Source: Rhizobium sp. 18055 (GTDB taxonomy: Bacteria; Pseudomonadota; Alphaproteobacteria; Rhizobiales; Rhizobiaceae). Taken from it: a stretch of 64,000 bases of DNA. Under the pieces are notes generated by a model. It made no database searches and was not told the origin of the DNA. It was given only the letters and a program-made list of their open reading frames with translations. The stretch is taken from contig NZ_CACSKD010000013.1 of the NCBI RefSeq assembly GCF_902706285.1, positions 113,431-177,430 on the forward strand, read 5' to 3'. Below are positions 44,692 to 55,216 of this stretch, piece after piece (position 1 is the stretch's first letter; the number at the start of each line of letters is the position of its first letter). The position numbers were made by a program, and so were the translations under genes.

Positions 44692-46203
44692 TCACTGAGT
44701 TTGACTGACCGATTTTCCCGACAGTGTGCGCGATACGGCATCTCGCCAGCCGGCAATCTTCGTTTGCCGCTCGATATCGGCCATCGCAGGGCGGAACTGC
44801 CGGCTACTATGCCATGCGCCGGCAAACTCGCGCTGCCCCGGCCAGACACCGGCCCGCGACCCGGCAAGCCACGCTGCTCCCAGCGCCGTTGTTTCCTGCA
44901 TTGCAGCACGATCGACCGGATTGGCGACGATGTCGGCGAGCCGCTGCATCGTCCAGTCGGAACTCGCCATGCCGCCATCGACGCGCAGCACCGTTTCGAT
45001 CTGGTGGCCGCCCCAGTCCTTGCGCATCGCCACCAGCAGGTCGAGCGTCTGGAAGGCGACCGATTCAAGCGCTGCATGCGCCAGTTCGGCCGGGCCGCTG
45101 TTGCGCGTGAGGCCAAAGATCGCCCCTCGCGCTTCCGGATCCCAGTAAGGCGCGCCGAGGCCGGTGAACGCCGGCACCATGTAGACCCGCTGCCCCGGAT
45201 CGGCCTTCAGCGCCAATGCACCACTCTCCGAGGCCTGCGAGATGATGCCGAGACCATCGCGCAGCCACTGCACCGCAGCCCCGGCAATGAAGATCGATCC
45301 CTCGAGCGCATAGGTGGTCTCGCCGTCGAGCCGATAGGCAATCGTCGTCAGCATCCGGTTCGACGAGGTGACGCGGTCGCGGCCGGTGTTCAGCAGCGCA
45401 AAGCAACCGGTTCCGTAGGTCGATTTCATCATCCCCGGATCGAAGCAGGCATTGCCGATCGTCGCCGCCTGCTGGTCGCCGGCAACGCCGAGGATCGGGA
45501 TTGCAGCCCCGAGGATGGCCCTGTCCGTCACACCGAACTCGTCGGCGCAATCCTTCACCTCCGGAAGCACCGAGGGCGGTATCCGGAGCACCCCGAGAAG
45601 CTCTTCGTCCCAGACGCCTTCAGCGATATTGTAGAGCATGGTGCGGGATGCATTGGTGGCATCGATCGCATGAACCCGTCCACCGGTGAGGTTGAAGATC
45701 AGCCAGCTGTCGATCGTCCCAAAACACACATCGCCGATCTCGGCCCGTTGTCGCAATCCATCGACATTGTCGAGCAGCCAGCGCAGTTTGGTTCCGGAAA
45801 AATACGGATCGAGAAGCAGGCCTGTCTTGGCGCGCACCAGCTTCTCGTAGCCGTCGGCCTTCAGGCTCTCGCAGATTTCGGCCGTGCGTCGGTCCTGCCA
45901 GACAATCGCCTTGTGCAGCGCCTTTCCCGTTTTCCGATCCCAGACGAGCGTCGTCTCGCGCTGGTTGGTGATGCCGATCGCCGCAATGGCACCAGATGCA
46001 ATCCCGGCCTTCTCGATCGCCCCCCGCGCCGTATCGACGACGCTCGCCCATATCTCATCGGCATCATGCTCGACCCAGCCCGCATGGGGATAATGCTGCC
46101 TGATCTCCATCTGCGCCGACGACACCATCGTCATCCCGGCATCGAAAATGATCGCGCGCGATGACGTCGTGCCCTGGTCGATCGCCAGAATAAAGCCGCT
46201 CAT
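44692..46203 (-). CDS. glpK: Glycerol kinase
   Basis: 503 aa FGGY-family kinase that phosphorylates glycerol to sn-glycerol 3-phosphate. N-terminal FILAIDQGTTSSRAIIFD, GITNQRETTLVWDR, and the FGGY signature MVPAFTGLGAPYWDPEARG. An alternative ATG six codons upstream (46221) has a gaaggg site; 46203 is chosen by family length. It follows glpV after 151 bases, so it may be on its own transcript or at the end of the operon. Confidence 0.97.
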   Translation of the reverse strand: MSGFILAIDQGTTSSRAIIFDAGMTMVSSAQMEIRQHYPHAGWVEHDADEIWASVVDTARGAIEKAGIASGAIAAIGITNQRETTLVWDRKTGKALHKAIVWQDRRTAEICESLKADGYEKLVRAKTGLLLDPYFSGTKLRWLLDNVDGLRQRAEIGDVCFGTIDSWLIFNLTGGRVHAIDATNASRTMLYNIAEGVWDEELLGVLRIPPSVLPEVKDCADEFGVTDRAILGAAIPILGVAGDQQAATIGNACFDPGMMKSTYGTGCFALLNTGRDRVTSSNRMLTTIAYRLDGETTYALEGSIFIAGAAVQWLRDGLGIISQASESGALALKADPGQRVYMVPAFTGLGAPYWDPEARGAIFGLTRNSGPAELAHAALESVAFQTLDLLVAMRKDWGGHQIETVLRVDGGMASSDWTMQRLADIVANPVDRAAMQETTALGAAWLAGSRAGVWPGQREFAGAWHSSRQFRPAMADIERQTKIAGWRDAVSRTLSGKSVSQTQ

Positions 46204-46354
46204 TGCCTGCCCCGACTGCATGGAAATACCCTTCCCGCCGGTCGATGGCAGGTTACACGATAGGAAATTGAAATTTTGATGAAGCCGGCGACAGCGCTTG
46301 GCCGCCGCCGGCATAGCGATCGGCCGGGACATCAGCCCCAGCCGCAGCAGCCCG
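46204..46354. other. glpV-glpK spacer
   Basis: 151 bases between two same-strand genes. Contains the upstream start alternative for glpK. No terminator with T-tract seen. Confidence 0.25.
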
Positions 46355-48079
46355 TTACTTGGACTGCCAGCTCTTCACCAGTTCGTCGTAATTGACGGTG
46401 ACCGGCTTTTCCTTCTCGTTCTCGATCTTCAGCTGCGGCGCAAGGTTGCCCTTCTTCACCGCATCAGCGTTCCAATAGGCGAGATCATGCTCCTCGGCGA
46501 GCTTCGGGCCGATATCGCCCTGAACCTTGGCGCGCTCCAGGCGTTGCAGGACCTTTTCCTGCTCGGCACAAAGCGAATCCATGGCTTCCTGCGCGGTCTT
46601 TGCCCCCGACGACGCATCGCCGACGGCCTGCCACCAGAGCTGTGCCAGCTTCGGATAGTCAGGAACGTTGGTGCCGGTCGGCGACCACTGAACGCGGGCG
46701 GGCGACCGATAGAACTCGATGAGGCCGCCGAGCTTCGGAGCACGCTCAGTGAAGCTCTTGTCGCGAATGGTGGATTCGCGGATGAAGGTCAGGCCGACAT
46801 GGCTCTTCTTCACATCCACCGTCTTCGACGTCACGAACTGCGCATAGAGCCATGCAGCCTTGGCGCGGTCGTCAGGGGTCGATTTCATCAGCGTCCAGGA
46901 ACCGACGTCCTGATAGCCGAGCTTCATGCCGTCCTTCCAGTAGACGCCATGCGGGCTTGGCGCCATGCGCCACTTCGGCGTGCCGTCCTCGTTGACCACT
47001 GGCAGGCCGGGCTTGACGGCATCGGCCGTAAACGCGGTGTACCAGAAGATCTGCTGGGCGACTTCGCCCTGCGCCGGAACCGGACCGGATTCGGAGAAGT
47101 TCATCCCTTGTGCTGCCGGCGGTGCATAGGCCTTCAACCAATCCAGATACTTCTGGATCGAATAGACGGCAGCCGGGCCGTTGGTATCGCCGCCGCGCGC
47201 GACGCACGAGCCGACGGGACGCGAGTTCTCGTCGACCTTGATGCCCCACTCATCGACGGGAAGACCGTTCGGCAGGCCCTTGTCGCCATTGCCGGCCATC
47301 GAAAGCCAGGCGTCGGTGAAGCGCCAGCCGAGTGACGGGTCCTTCTTGCCGTAGTCCATATGGCCGAAGACCTTCTTGCCGTTGACTTCACGGCCGGTGA
47401 AGAATTCGGCGATATCCTCATAAGCCGACCAGTTGACCGGGACGCCAAGATCGTAGCCGTACTTCGCCTTGAAGTCGGCCTTGTTCTTCTCATCATTGAA
47501 CCAGTCGTACCGGAACCAGTAGAGGTTCGCGAACTGCTGGTCGGGAAGCTGGTAGAGCTTCTTGTCCGGTGCCGTCGTGAACTTGGTGCCGATGAAGTCG
47601 TTGATGTCGAGGCCCGGATTGGTGACGTCCTTGCCTTCCTTCTCCATCCAGTCGGTCAGCGAGCGGGCCTGCTGGTAGCGCCAATGGGTACCGATCAGAT
47701 CCGAATCGTTGACATAGGCGTCGTAGATGTTCTCGCCGGACTGCATCTGCGTCTGCAGCTTTTCGACGACGTCGCCTTCGCCGATCAGGTCATGGGTGAT
47801 CTTGATGCCGGTGATGGCCGTGAAGGCCGGTGCCAGAACCTTCGATTCATATTCATGCGTGGTCAGCGTTTCGGAAACCACCTTGATGTCCATGCCGGCA
47901 AAAGGCTTGCCTGCATCGATGAACCACTGCATTTCCTTTTCCTGGTCGGCACGGGAAAGCGTCGAGAGCTCGCCGACTTCCTTGTCCAGAAATGTTTTAG
48001 CCTCGTCCATGCCGGCATAGGCGGAACCCGCCATGGCCAGCAGGATGCCTGCTGTTGTCGCTAGTAGATGCCTTCGCAT
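46355..48079 (-). CDS. glpV: Glycerol ABC transporter substrate-binding protein GlpV
   Basis: 574 aa periplasmic binding protein with signal peptide MRRHLLATTAGILLAMAGSAYA. It is unusually long for a COG1653 protein, like GlpV of Rhizobium leguminosarum. Segments such as WMEKEGKDVTNPGLDINDF and GYDLGVPVNWSAYEDIAEFF are visible. It captures glycerol for GlpPQ and is the penultimate gene of the cluster before glpK. Confidence 0.9.
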   Translation of the reverse strand: MRRHLLATTAGILLAMAGSAYAGMDEAKTFLDKEVGELSTLSRADQEKEMQWFIDAGKPFAGMDIKVVSETLTTHEYESKVLAPAFTAITGIKITHDLIGEGDVVEKLQTQMQSGENIYDAYVNDSDLIGTHWRYQQARSLTDWMEKEGKDVTNPGLDINDFIGTKFTTAPDKKLYQLPDQQFANLYWFRYDWFNDEKNKADFKAKYGYDLGVPVNWSAYEDIAEFFTGREVNGKKVFGHMDYGKKDPSLGWRFTDAWLSMAGNGDKGLPNGLPVDEWGIKVDENSRPVGSCVARGGDTNGPAAVYSIQKYLDWLKAYAPPAAQGMNFSESGPVPAQGEVAQQIFWYTAFTADAVKPGLPVVNEDGTPKWRMAPSPHGVYWKDGMKLGYQDVGSWTLMKSTPDDRAKAAWLYAQFVTSKTVDVKKSHVGLTFIRESTIRDKSFTERAPKLGGLIEFYRSPARVQWSPTGTNVPDYPKLAQLWWQAVGDASSGAKTAQEAMDSLCAEQEKVLQRLERAKVQGDIGPKLAEEHDLAYWNADAVKKGNLAPQLKIENEKEKPVTVNYDELVKSWQSK

Positions 48080-48157
48080 AATATCCTCCCAGGGTTTGCG
48101 ATTGCAGTCTTCACGTCAGGCGGCCAGTAACCCCCGGCCATCTGTATCTCCTTGACC

Positions 48158-48439
48158 CTAGACGTAGCGGAACACGCCGATGGCGTAGACTACGGCAAGG
48201 CCAAGAGCCCACCACAGGTTGGGTCCGATCAGACCCAGCCATGCGAGATGAATGAACGCTGCTCCCAGCAGCGATATGAAGAGACGGTCTCCGCGCGTGG
48301 TCTCGAACCTCAAGACCCCCACACGCGGGGAGCCGCCCGGCGCCAGATACTCCCAGACGCTCATGCCGATCAGAAGCACGAGGATCGTCAGGAAAAACAA
48401 TGCGGTCGGCAGCGTCCACGCCATCCAGGAAAAATGCAT
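48158..48439 (-). CDS. glpU: DUF2160 small membrane protein GlpU
   Basis: 93 aa with three hydrophobic segments (WTLPTALFFLTILVLLIGMSVW, LFISLLGAAFIHLAWLGL, LWWALGLAVVYAIGVF). It belongs to DUF2160, present in glycerol ABC operons. Role unknown, probably accessory to the transporter. The gene follows glpQ after 16 bases. Confidence 0.88.
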   Translation of the reverse strand: MHFSWMAWTLPTALFFLTILVLLIGMSVWEYLAPGGSPRVGVLRFETTRGDRLFISLLGAAFIHLAWLGLIGPNLWWALGLAVVYAIGVFRYV

Positions 48440-48455
48440 GCGTAATCCTCCCTTA

Positions 48456-49295
48456 TCAGACGCGACCGAGCGCGAAGCCCTTGGCGATGTAGTTGCGGAC
48501 GAAATAGATGACGAGCGCGCCCGGAATGATGGTCAGCACGCCGGCCGCCGCCAGCACCCCCCAGTCCATCCCCGAAGCTGATACCGTACGCGTCATGATC
48601 GCCGAGATCGGCTTGGCCGCCGTCGTCGTCAGCGTCCGGGCGAGCAGCAGCTCCACCCATGAGAACATGAAGCAGAAGAAGGCCGCGACGCCGACGCCGG
48701 ATGCCACCAGCGGTATGAAGATGCGGACGAAGAAGCGCGGGAACGAGTAGCCGTCGATATAGGCCGTCTCGTCGATCTCCTTCGGCACGCCGGACATGAA
48801 GCCTTCGAGTATCCACACCGCCAGCGGCACGTTGAACAGGCAGTGCGCAAGCGCCACCGCGATATGCGTGTCGATCAGCCCGAAGGCCGAATAGAGCTGG
48901 AAGAACGGCAGCGCGAAAACCGCAGGCGGCGCCATCCGGTTGGTCAGCAGCCAGAAGAACAGGTGTTTGTCGCCGAGAAACCGGTAGCGCGAGAAGGCAT
49001 AGGCAGCCGGCAGCGCCGCCAGCACCGAGATCACCGTGTTCATCGCCACATAGGTGATCGAGTTGATATAGCCATTATACCACGACGGATCGGTGAAGAT
49101 GATCGTGTAGTTCCTGAGCGTCGGGTTGGTCGGCCAGAGCGAGAAGGCCCCGGTGATCTCGGCATTCTCCTTGAAGCTCATGTTGACAAGCCAATAGATC
49201 GGCAGCAGCAGGAAGATGATGTAGACGGTCGAAACCACCCAGGAGAAGTTGCCTGCCGGCTTGTATTTCATCGTTTGTGTCATCGATTGAGCCAT
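48456..49295 (-). CDS. glpQ: Glycerol ABC transporter permease GlpQ
   Basis: 279 aa inner-membrane permease, second of the pair. N-terminal FSWVVSTVYIIFLLLPIYWLVNMSF, and the EAA loop GVPKEIDETAYIDGYSFPRFFVRIFIP. ATG 49295 has ggagaggaca. It follows glpP after 14 bases. Confidence 0.92.
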   Translation of the reverse strand: MAQSMTQTMKYKPAGNFSWVVSTVYIIFLLLPIYWLVNMSFKENAEITGAFSLWPTNPTLRNYTIIFTDPSWYNGYINSITYVAMNTVISVLAALPAAYAFSRYRFLGDKHLFFWLLTNRMAPPAVFALPFFQLYSAFGLIDTHIAVALAHCLFNVPLAVWILEGFMSGVPKEIDETAYIDGYSFPRFFVRIFIPLVASGVGVAAFFCFMFSWVELLLARTLTTTAAKPISAIMTRTVSASGMDWGVLAAAGVLTIIPGALVIYFVRNYIAKGFALGRV

Positions 49296-49309
49296 TGTCC
49301 TCTCCTTTC

Positions 49310-50176
<867 letters not shown>

Positions 50177-50179
50177 GGC

Positions 50180-51250
50180 TCAGCCCTCCCTGCCGACGCG
50201 CCAGGAATTGGCGTAGATGTTGATGGCTGCGGGCTCGAACGTAATGCGCGCATCTGACGGGATTTCGGCATCCTCGGTCACCACGATGGCGATCGGCTGA
50301 CCCGCAAACGTGGCGCGAACGATCTTCTGCCGGCCGATATCCTCGACCCGGTTGATGGTGACAGGCATGCCCTCGCGCCCGATCCGGATGAATTCCGGCC
50401 GGATACCGAGCTCGGTCTTCGCACCCGCTTCCGCTTTCGGCGCATAATCGAGCGCCAGCGTCTCGGTTCCGACGGTGACGCTGTTGCCGGCAAGCTTGGC
50501 CGGAATGACGTTCATCCCCGGCGAACCGATGAAATAGCCGACGAAGGTGTGGCTTGGCCGCTCGAACAGTTCGGCCGGCGTGCCGATCTGCACGATTTCG
50601 CCCTCGTACATCACCACCACCTTGTCGGCGAATGTCAGCGCCTCGGTCTGGTCGTGGGTGACATAGACCATGGTGAAACCGAACTGCTTGTGCAGCCGCT
50701 TCAGCTGCGAGCGCAGCACCCATTTCATATGCGGATCGATCACCGTCAACGGCTCGTCGAACAGGATGGCGTTGACGTCGTTGCGCACCAGCCCGCGGCC
50801 GAGCGAGATCTTCTGCTTCTGGTCGGCGGTCAACCCCTGCGCCTTGCGCCGCGCCATCGGCGCAAGATCGATCACCTCAAGTATGTCGCGAACGCGCCGA
50901 TCAACCTCGGGCTCCGCCACGCCGCGGTTGCGCAGCGGGAAGGCCAGATTGTCGTAGACGGTCATCGTGTCGTAGATGACGGGAAACTGGAACACCTGCG
51001 CGATATTGCGCGCCTGCGTCGCAAGGTTGGTGACATCCTTGCCGTCAAACAGGATGCGGCCATGCGACGGTTGCAGCAGCCCGGAGATGATATTCAGCAG
51101 CGTCGTCTTCCCGCAGCCCGATGGCCCGAGCAGCGCATAGGCGCCGCCATCGTTCCATTCGTGATCGACTTCGCGCAGCGCGTAGTCCTTGTCGGATGTC
51201 GGGTTCGGCCCGTAGGCGTGGCGGATGTGGTCTAGCGTGATGCGTGCCAT
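50180..51250 (-). CDS. glpT: Glycerol ABC transporter ATPase GlpT
   Basis: 356 aa. Walker A GPSGCGKTTLLN, Walker B AILFDEPLTVIDPH, H-loop VTHDQTEALTFAD, and a C-terminal regulatory OB-fold (TOBE-like) region. The ABC signature reads GLTADQKQKISLGRGL where LSGGQ is expected, so one composite ATP site may be weakened. It forms a heterodimer with GlpS. ATG 51250 has a GA-rich site (gaggggcagggg); the gene begins 11 bases after glpS. Confidence 0.92.
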   Translation of the reverse strand: MARITLDHIRHAYGPNPTSDKDYALREVDHEWNDGGAYALLGPSGCGKTTLLNIISGLLQPSHGRILFDGKDVTNLATQARNIAQVFQFPVIYDTMTVYDNLAFPLRNRGVAEPEVDRRVRDILEVIDLAPMARRKAQGLTADQKQKISLGRGLVRNDVNAILFDEPLTVIDPHMKWVLRSQLKRLHKQFGFTMVYVTHDQTEALTFADKVVVMYEGEIVQIGTPAELFERPSHTFVGYFIGSPGMNVIPAKLAGNSVTVGTETLALDYAPKAEAGAKTELGIRPEFIRIGREGMPVTINRVEDIGRQKIVRATFAGQPIAIVVTEDAEIPSDARITFEPAAINIYANSWRVGREG

Positions 51251-51261
51251 GCCCCTGCCCC

Positions 51262-52338
51262 TCAAGCCTTGGCGCCGGACGCAATGGCGCGCCCGTCGGT
51301 GTCGAATGCCATCAGATGGCGGGTATCGAGATAGATCTCGATGTCGGTATCCGGGTCGATGTCGTGAATGCCATGCGCCAGCATCACCCAGCGGGTGCTC
51401 TCGTAATCGAGATAGACGAAGCTCTCCGAGCCGGTGATTTCGGACAGCTGCGTGCGCGCCTTGAGCCTCGCCGCACCCGCTGTCTGCCCCTGAAGCCCGA
51501 GGTGATGCGGGTGAAACGCAACCGTCACCGGTCCGTCGGCCATGCTGCCAAGATGCGCCGGCACCGCGAAGACCGCCTCGCCTTGGCGCTGGAAGGTGCT
51601 GCCGGTCTTGACGACGTCGATGAAATTAAGCGGCGGATCGGCAAAGGTCTTGGCAGTCGTCAGATCGAGCGGCGTGCGATAGACCTCGATGGTCGGCCCG
51701 AACTGCGTGATACGGCCCTGCGACAGCGTCGCGGTATTGCCGCCAAGCAGCAGCGCTTCCGAAGGCTCCGTCGTCGCATAGACGAAGATGGCACCTGATT
51801 GCGCAAAGATCCGCGGCAGCTCGGCGCGCAGTTCCTCGCGCAGTTTGTAATCGAGATTGGCGAGCGGCTCGTCCATCAGTACCAAGCTGGCGTTCTTCAC
51901 CAGGGCGCGGGCAAGTGCGGTGCGCTGCTGCTGTCCACCGGAGAGATTGAGTGGTGTGCGATCGAGATAGGGGCTCAGCCGCAGCAGTTCGGCAGCCTTG
52001 CGCACCTCGCGGTCGATCGTTGCCGCGTCCTTGCCGGCAATCCGCATCGGCGAGGCAATGTTCTCGTAGACGGTAAAGGCAGGGTAGTTGATGAATTGCT
52101 GGTAGACCATCGCGACATTGCGCTTCTGCACCGGCATGCCGGTGACATCGACGCCGTCGAAATGGATGGAACCGCTGGTCGGACGATCGAGCCCGGCCAT
52201 CAGTCGCATCAGCGACGTCTTGCCCGAGAGCGTCGGCCCCAGCAGCACATTCAGCGTGCCTCGTTCAAACGCAAGATTGGTCGCGTGGATGTGTTCATCC
52301 CCGCCCACCGTCTTTGCGACATCTAGCAATTCTAGCAT
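51262..52338 (-). CDS. glpS: Glycerol ABC transporter ATPase GlpS
   Basis: 358 aa. Walker A GPTLSGKTSLMR, canonical signature LNLSGGQQQRTALARALVK, Walker B LVLMDEPLANLD, and a C-terminal TOBE region. Partner of GlpT in the ATP-hydrolysing dimer. ATG 52338 has ggaaccgga upstream. Confidence 0.92.
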   Translation of the reverse strand: MLELLDVAKTVGGDEHIHATNLAFERGTLNVLLGPTLSGKTSLMRLMAGLDRPTSGSIHFDGVDVTGMPVQKRNVAMVYQQFINYPAFTVYENIASPMRIAGKDAATIDREVRKAAELLRLSPYLDRTPLNLSGGQQQRTALARALVKNASLVLMDEPLANLDYKLREELRAELPRIFAQSGAIFVYATTEPSEALLLGGNTATLSQGRITQFGPTIEVYRTPLDLTTAKTFADPPLNFIDVVKTGSTFQRQGEAVFAVPAHLGSMADGPVTVAFHPHHLGLQGQTAGAARLKARTQLSEITGSESFVYLDYESTRWVMLAHGIHDIDPDTDIEIYLDTRHLMAFDTDGRAIASGAKA

Positions 52339-52382
52339 TCCGGTTCCCGTGCCTCCTCACAGCGGGGACCACATGCCGCATC

Positions 52383-53900
52383 CTATCCGGCCATCTGAGC
52401 CGGTAGTGCGGCCATGTACTCCTCCAATAGCGCTGCTTGCTCCTTGGTCAGGCGCAAGCCCTCCTTCGTTCTCCGCCAGAGCACATCGTCGGCGTGCCTG
52501 GCCCATTCGTGGTCGATCAGATAGCGAACCTCCACCTCATGGAGATCGCTCCCGAAACAGCGCCCAAGATCCTCTGTCTTGCGCGCCTGTCCCAGCAGCA
52601 CCGCAGCCCTGGTGCCATAGCGGCGAACCAGACGACGGGCATGTGTCTCTTCGAGGAACGGATAGCTGCTCTTCAGCTTGCCGACCTCGGCCTCGTATCC
52701 CGTCGCCGGGAAATCACCGCCCGGCAGATGGCTCTTCGCCGTCCATGCCGGACCCTTGTTGCCGATCGCAGCGCCGATCTTCTGCAGCGCATGCTCGGAA
52801 AGCCGGCGATAGGTGGTCAGCTTGCCGCCGAAGACGTTGAGCAGCGGAGCCCCTTCGCCCTCGCCTTCCATCTTCAAGACGTAGTCGCGGGTCGCTTCCT
52901 GCGCCTTCGAGGCGCCATCATCGAACAGCGGCCGGACTGCCGAATAGGTCCAGACGATATCCTGGGGAACCACCGGTTCCTTGAAATACTCGCTCGCCGC
53001 CTTGCAGAGATAGGTGGTCTCCTCGTCGGAGATCTTCACATCCTTCGGATCGGCGGTGTAGTCGCGATCGGTGGTGCCGATCAGCGTAAAATCCTGCTCG
53101 TAGGGGATCGCGAAGATGATGCGATTGTCGGGGTTTTGGAAGAAATACGCGCGGGGATCGTTGAACTTCTTGCGGACGATGATGTGACTGCCCTGAACGA
53201 GGCGCACGTGCCGCGCCTCGTTCTGCCCGAAGGCAGCGCGGATGACGTGATCGACCCACGGACCGGCAGCATTGACAAGCATGCGTGCCTGGTAGTGCCC
53301 CGCCTGCCCCGTCACCGTATCGACGGTTTCGATCGACCAGACACCATTGTCGCGCCGCGCCGAAACCACTTTGGTCCGCGGCATGATCAGCGCGCCGCGA
53401 TCGGATGCGTCGCGTGCGTTCAGCACCACCATGCGGGCATCATCGACCCAGCCGTCGGAATATTCGAATGCCTTGGTAAATAGCGACTTCAGCGGCTTTC
53501 CGGCCGGATCGCGGCGCATGTCGAGCACCTTGGTCGCCGGCAGTAGCTTGCGGCCGCCGAGATGGTCGTAGAGGAACAGTCCGAGCCGGATCATCCAGGC
53601 CGGCCGGATGCCGCCCTTGTGGTAAGGCAGCACGAACCGCATCGGCCAGATGATATGCGGCGCCATCGCCCAGAGAATCTCGCGCTCCATCAGCGATTCG
53701 CGCACCAGCCGGAATTCGTAATGCTCGAGATAGCGCAGGCCGCCGTGAATGAGCTTGGTCGCGCCTGACGACGTGCCGGAGGCAAAATCATTCATCTCGG
53801 CCAGCGCAACAGAATAGCCGCGACCGATCGCGTCACGCGCAATCCCGCAGCCATTGATGCCACCACCGATAATGAAAAGATCGTGAATCTGACCGCTCAC
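52383..53900 (-). CDS. glpD: Aerobic glycerol-3-phosphate dehydrogenase
   Basis: 505 aa FAD enzyme of the inner membrane that oxidises sn-glycerol 3-phosphate to dihydroxyacetone phosphate and passes electrons to quinone. FAD motif DLFIIGGGINGCGIARDAIGRG and GTSSGATKLIHGGLRYLE. GTG 53900 is the start with gggggataac upstream. First gene of glpD-S-T-P-Q-U-V. No DeoR-type glpR gene lies directly upstream; an AraC-type gene is there instead. Confidence 0.96.
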   Translation of the reverse strand: MSGQIHDLFIIGGGINGCGIARDAIGRGYSVALAEMNDFASGTSSGATKLIHGGLRYLEHYEFRLVRESLMEREILWAMAPHIIWPMRFVLPYHKGGIRPAWMIRLGLFLYDHLGGRKLLPATKVLDMRRDPAGKPLKSLFTKAFEYSDGWVDDARMVVLNARDASDRGALIMPRTKVVSARRDNGVWSIETVDTVTGQAGHYQARMLVNAAGPWVDHVIRAAFGQNEARHVRLVQGSHIIVRKKFNDPRAYFFQNPDNRIIFAIPYEQDFTLIGTTDRDYTADPKDVKISDEETTYLCKAASEYFKEPVVPQDIVWTYSAVRPLFDDGASKAQEATRDYVLKMEGEGEGAPLLNVFGGKLTTYRRLSEHALQKIGAAIGNKGPAWTAKSHLPGGDFPATGYEAEVGKLKSSYPFLEETHARRLVRRYGTRAAVLLGQARKTEDLGRCFGSDLHEVEVRYLIDHEWARHADDVLWRRTKEGLRLTKEQAALLEEYMAALPAQMAG

Positions 53901-53951
53901 GTTATCCCCCAGCCCCTAGACATGCCGCAACGCAACAAGACAACGCAATTG

Positions 53952-53998
53952 CGAAAGTAGATTCAGTTAAAGCGAAACAAATACGAATGTCAAACGAA
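53952..53998 (-). promoter_or_regulatory. Phased cgaa repeats upstream of glpD, candidate operator
   Basis: The motif cgaa occurs at 53952, 53973, 53984 and 53995, spaced 21, 11 and 11 bases, i.e. multiples of one helical turn (ttcg on the glpD strand). DeoR-type repressors such as GlpR often bind such phased repeats. Located 50-100 bases before the glpD start, so promoter-proximal. Confidence 0.5.
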
Positions 53999-54095
53999 TG
54001 TTTTGCACAGTTATGCAGCCCTGCGGTGTCGGGCGTGTGACAACCCCGGCAAGATCCTGCCGCAGGGGCTCAGACACTGAAATTAGCGAGTGATT

Positions 54096-54917
54096 TCAGG
54101 CAGCATCCGGCGCACGGAAATAGGCCCGTGGGGCCGCGCCGAGCATGCGCTTGAACATGGTGGTGAAGGCGGCGACGCTTTCGTAACCGAGATCGAAGGC
54201 CACTGTTGTGACCGGTTCGCCCGCCGCCAGCCGCGGCAGTGCCGTAAACAGCGCCGCCTGCTGGCGCCATGTCGAGAGGCTGATGCCCGTTTCGCGACGA
54301 AAGGCGCGGGTGAACGCACGCCGGCTCATATTCAACCGCGCCGCCCAGTCGTCGATCAACAGGCGTGCCGTCGGGTTCGCCAGAAACGCACGGCACAGCG
54401 CCGCAAGCCTGACGTCCGACGGGATCGGCAGCCCCAGCGGCCGATCCGGAAGCTGCGAGATTTCTTCCAGCAACAGCGCCACGATCAGCCTGCGCCGTCT
54501 CGAATGGCCACTGTCGCCGGCCGGAGACACGGCCTCAACGATCAGAGCACGTGCCAGTTCGGTCAGCGCCACCACCCGGATCACCTGCGGCAGCGTGGTC
54601 AGCGCCTCCGAACTGATATAGGCGGACAGCATTGTCACCTCTCCGAGCATATCGACCGAATGATCGAGCCCGGCCGGGATCCACAGCGCATGCTCCGGTG
54701 GCACCATCCAGCGGCCCTGCCGTGACGACACCATGATGACCCCGGTGCGCGCATAGGCGAACTGCGCGCGGCTATGCCGGTGCAGCGCCACATGGTGACC
54801 GGACGGATATTGCGAGGGAAGCGTAAACACCGGCTCGACGGCAGCCTCGGTCGCCGCCAATCGCTCGACATGCCGTTCGGCCAGCTCGGCTGTTATCGGA
54901 TTTTGTGGCGCTTGCAT
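54096..54917 (-). CDS. AraC-family regulator with cupin-like N-terminus
   Basis: 273 aa. An N-terminal cupin-like effector part (HHVALHRHSRAQFAYARTGV, with His residues like a metal or ligand pocket) and a C-terminal double HTH of the AraC family (LLIDDWAARLNMSRRAFTRAFRRETGISLSTWRQQ, VTTVAFDLGYESVAAFTTMFKRMLG). ATG 54917 is preferred over a longer frame. It lies upstream of glpD in the same orientation, separated by 195 bases; a link to glycerol use is possible but unproven. Confidence 0.85.
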   Translation of the reverse strand: MQAPQNPITAELAERHVERLAATEAAVEPVFTLPSQYPSGHHVALHRHSRAQFAYARTGVIMVSSRQGRWMVPPEHALWIPAGLDHSVDMLGEVTMLSAYISSEALTTLPQVIRVVALTELARALIVEAVSPAGDSGHSRRRRLIVALLLEEISQLPDRPLGLPIPSDVRLAALCRAFLANPTARLLIDDWAARLNMSRRAFTRAFRRETGISLSTWRQQAALFTALPRLAAGEPVTTVAFDLGYESVAAFTTMFKRMLGAAPRAYFRAPDAA

Positions 54918-55216
54918 GCAGCTTGGCCCAGTTGCGAAGAAATGAGACCAAAACACGAAAGCGGGACTGGAGCAACAATACTATTCGAAGACACCAGAAC
55001 GACGGAGGCACATCGTGACAAGCAGCGCAATAACGGCGGAGAAACCCTCCGCCGTCATATAGTCCAACACGGTTCGCGGCAGTCTGCCTCATCCTTGCTT
55101 GTTGCTTGTTTCGCAACACATTTCCTGTCTTTTTGATCGCCACGGATTATCACGGATTGCGACAGACCACGCGCCCTGATAGGATCAGCGCTAGGATCAA
55201 TCGGCAAGGAAATGAC
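54918..55216. other. Junction region between core chromosome and mobile element
   Basis: 299 bases without a gene. It contains a short direct repeat (cacggatta / cacggattg at about 55141-55160) next to the integrase gene, where an attachment site would be expected. No tRNA was recognised. The exact element border is uncertain. Confidence 0.35.

Noticed and set aside
54918..55216. tRNA gene as integration site next to the integrase
   Set aside because: I looked for a cloverleaf or tRNA 3' end and found none; only a short direct repeat.
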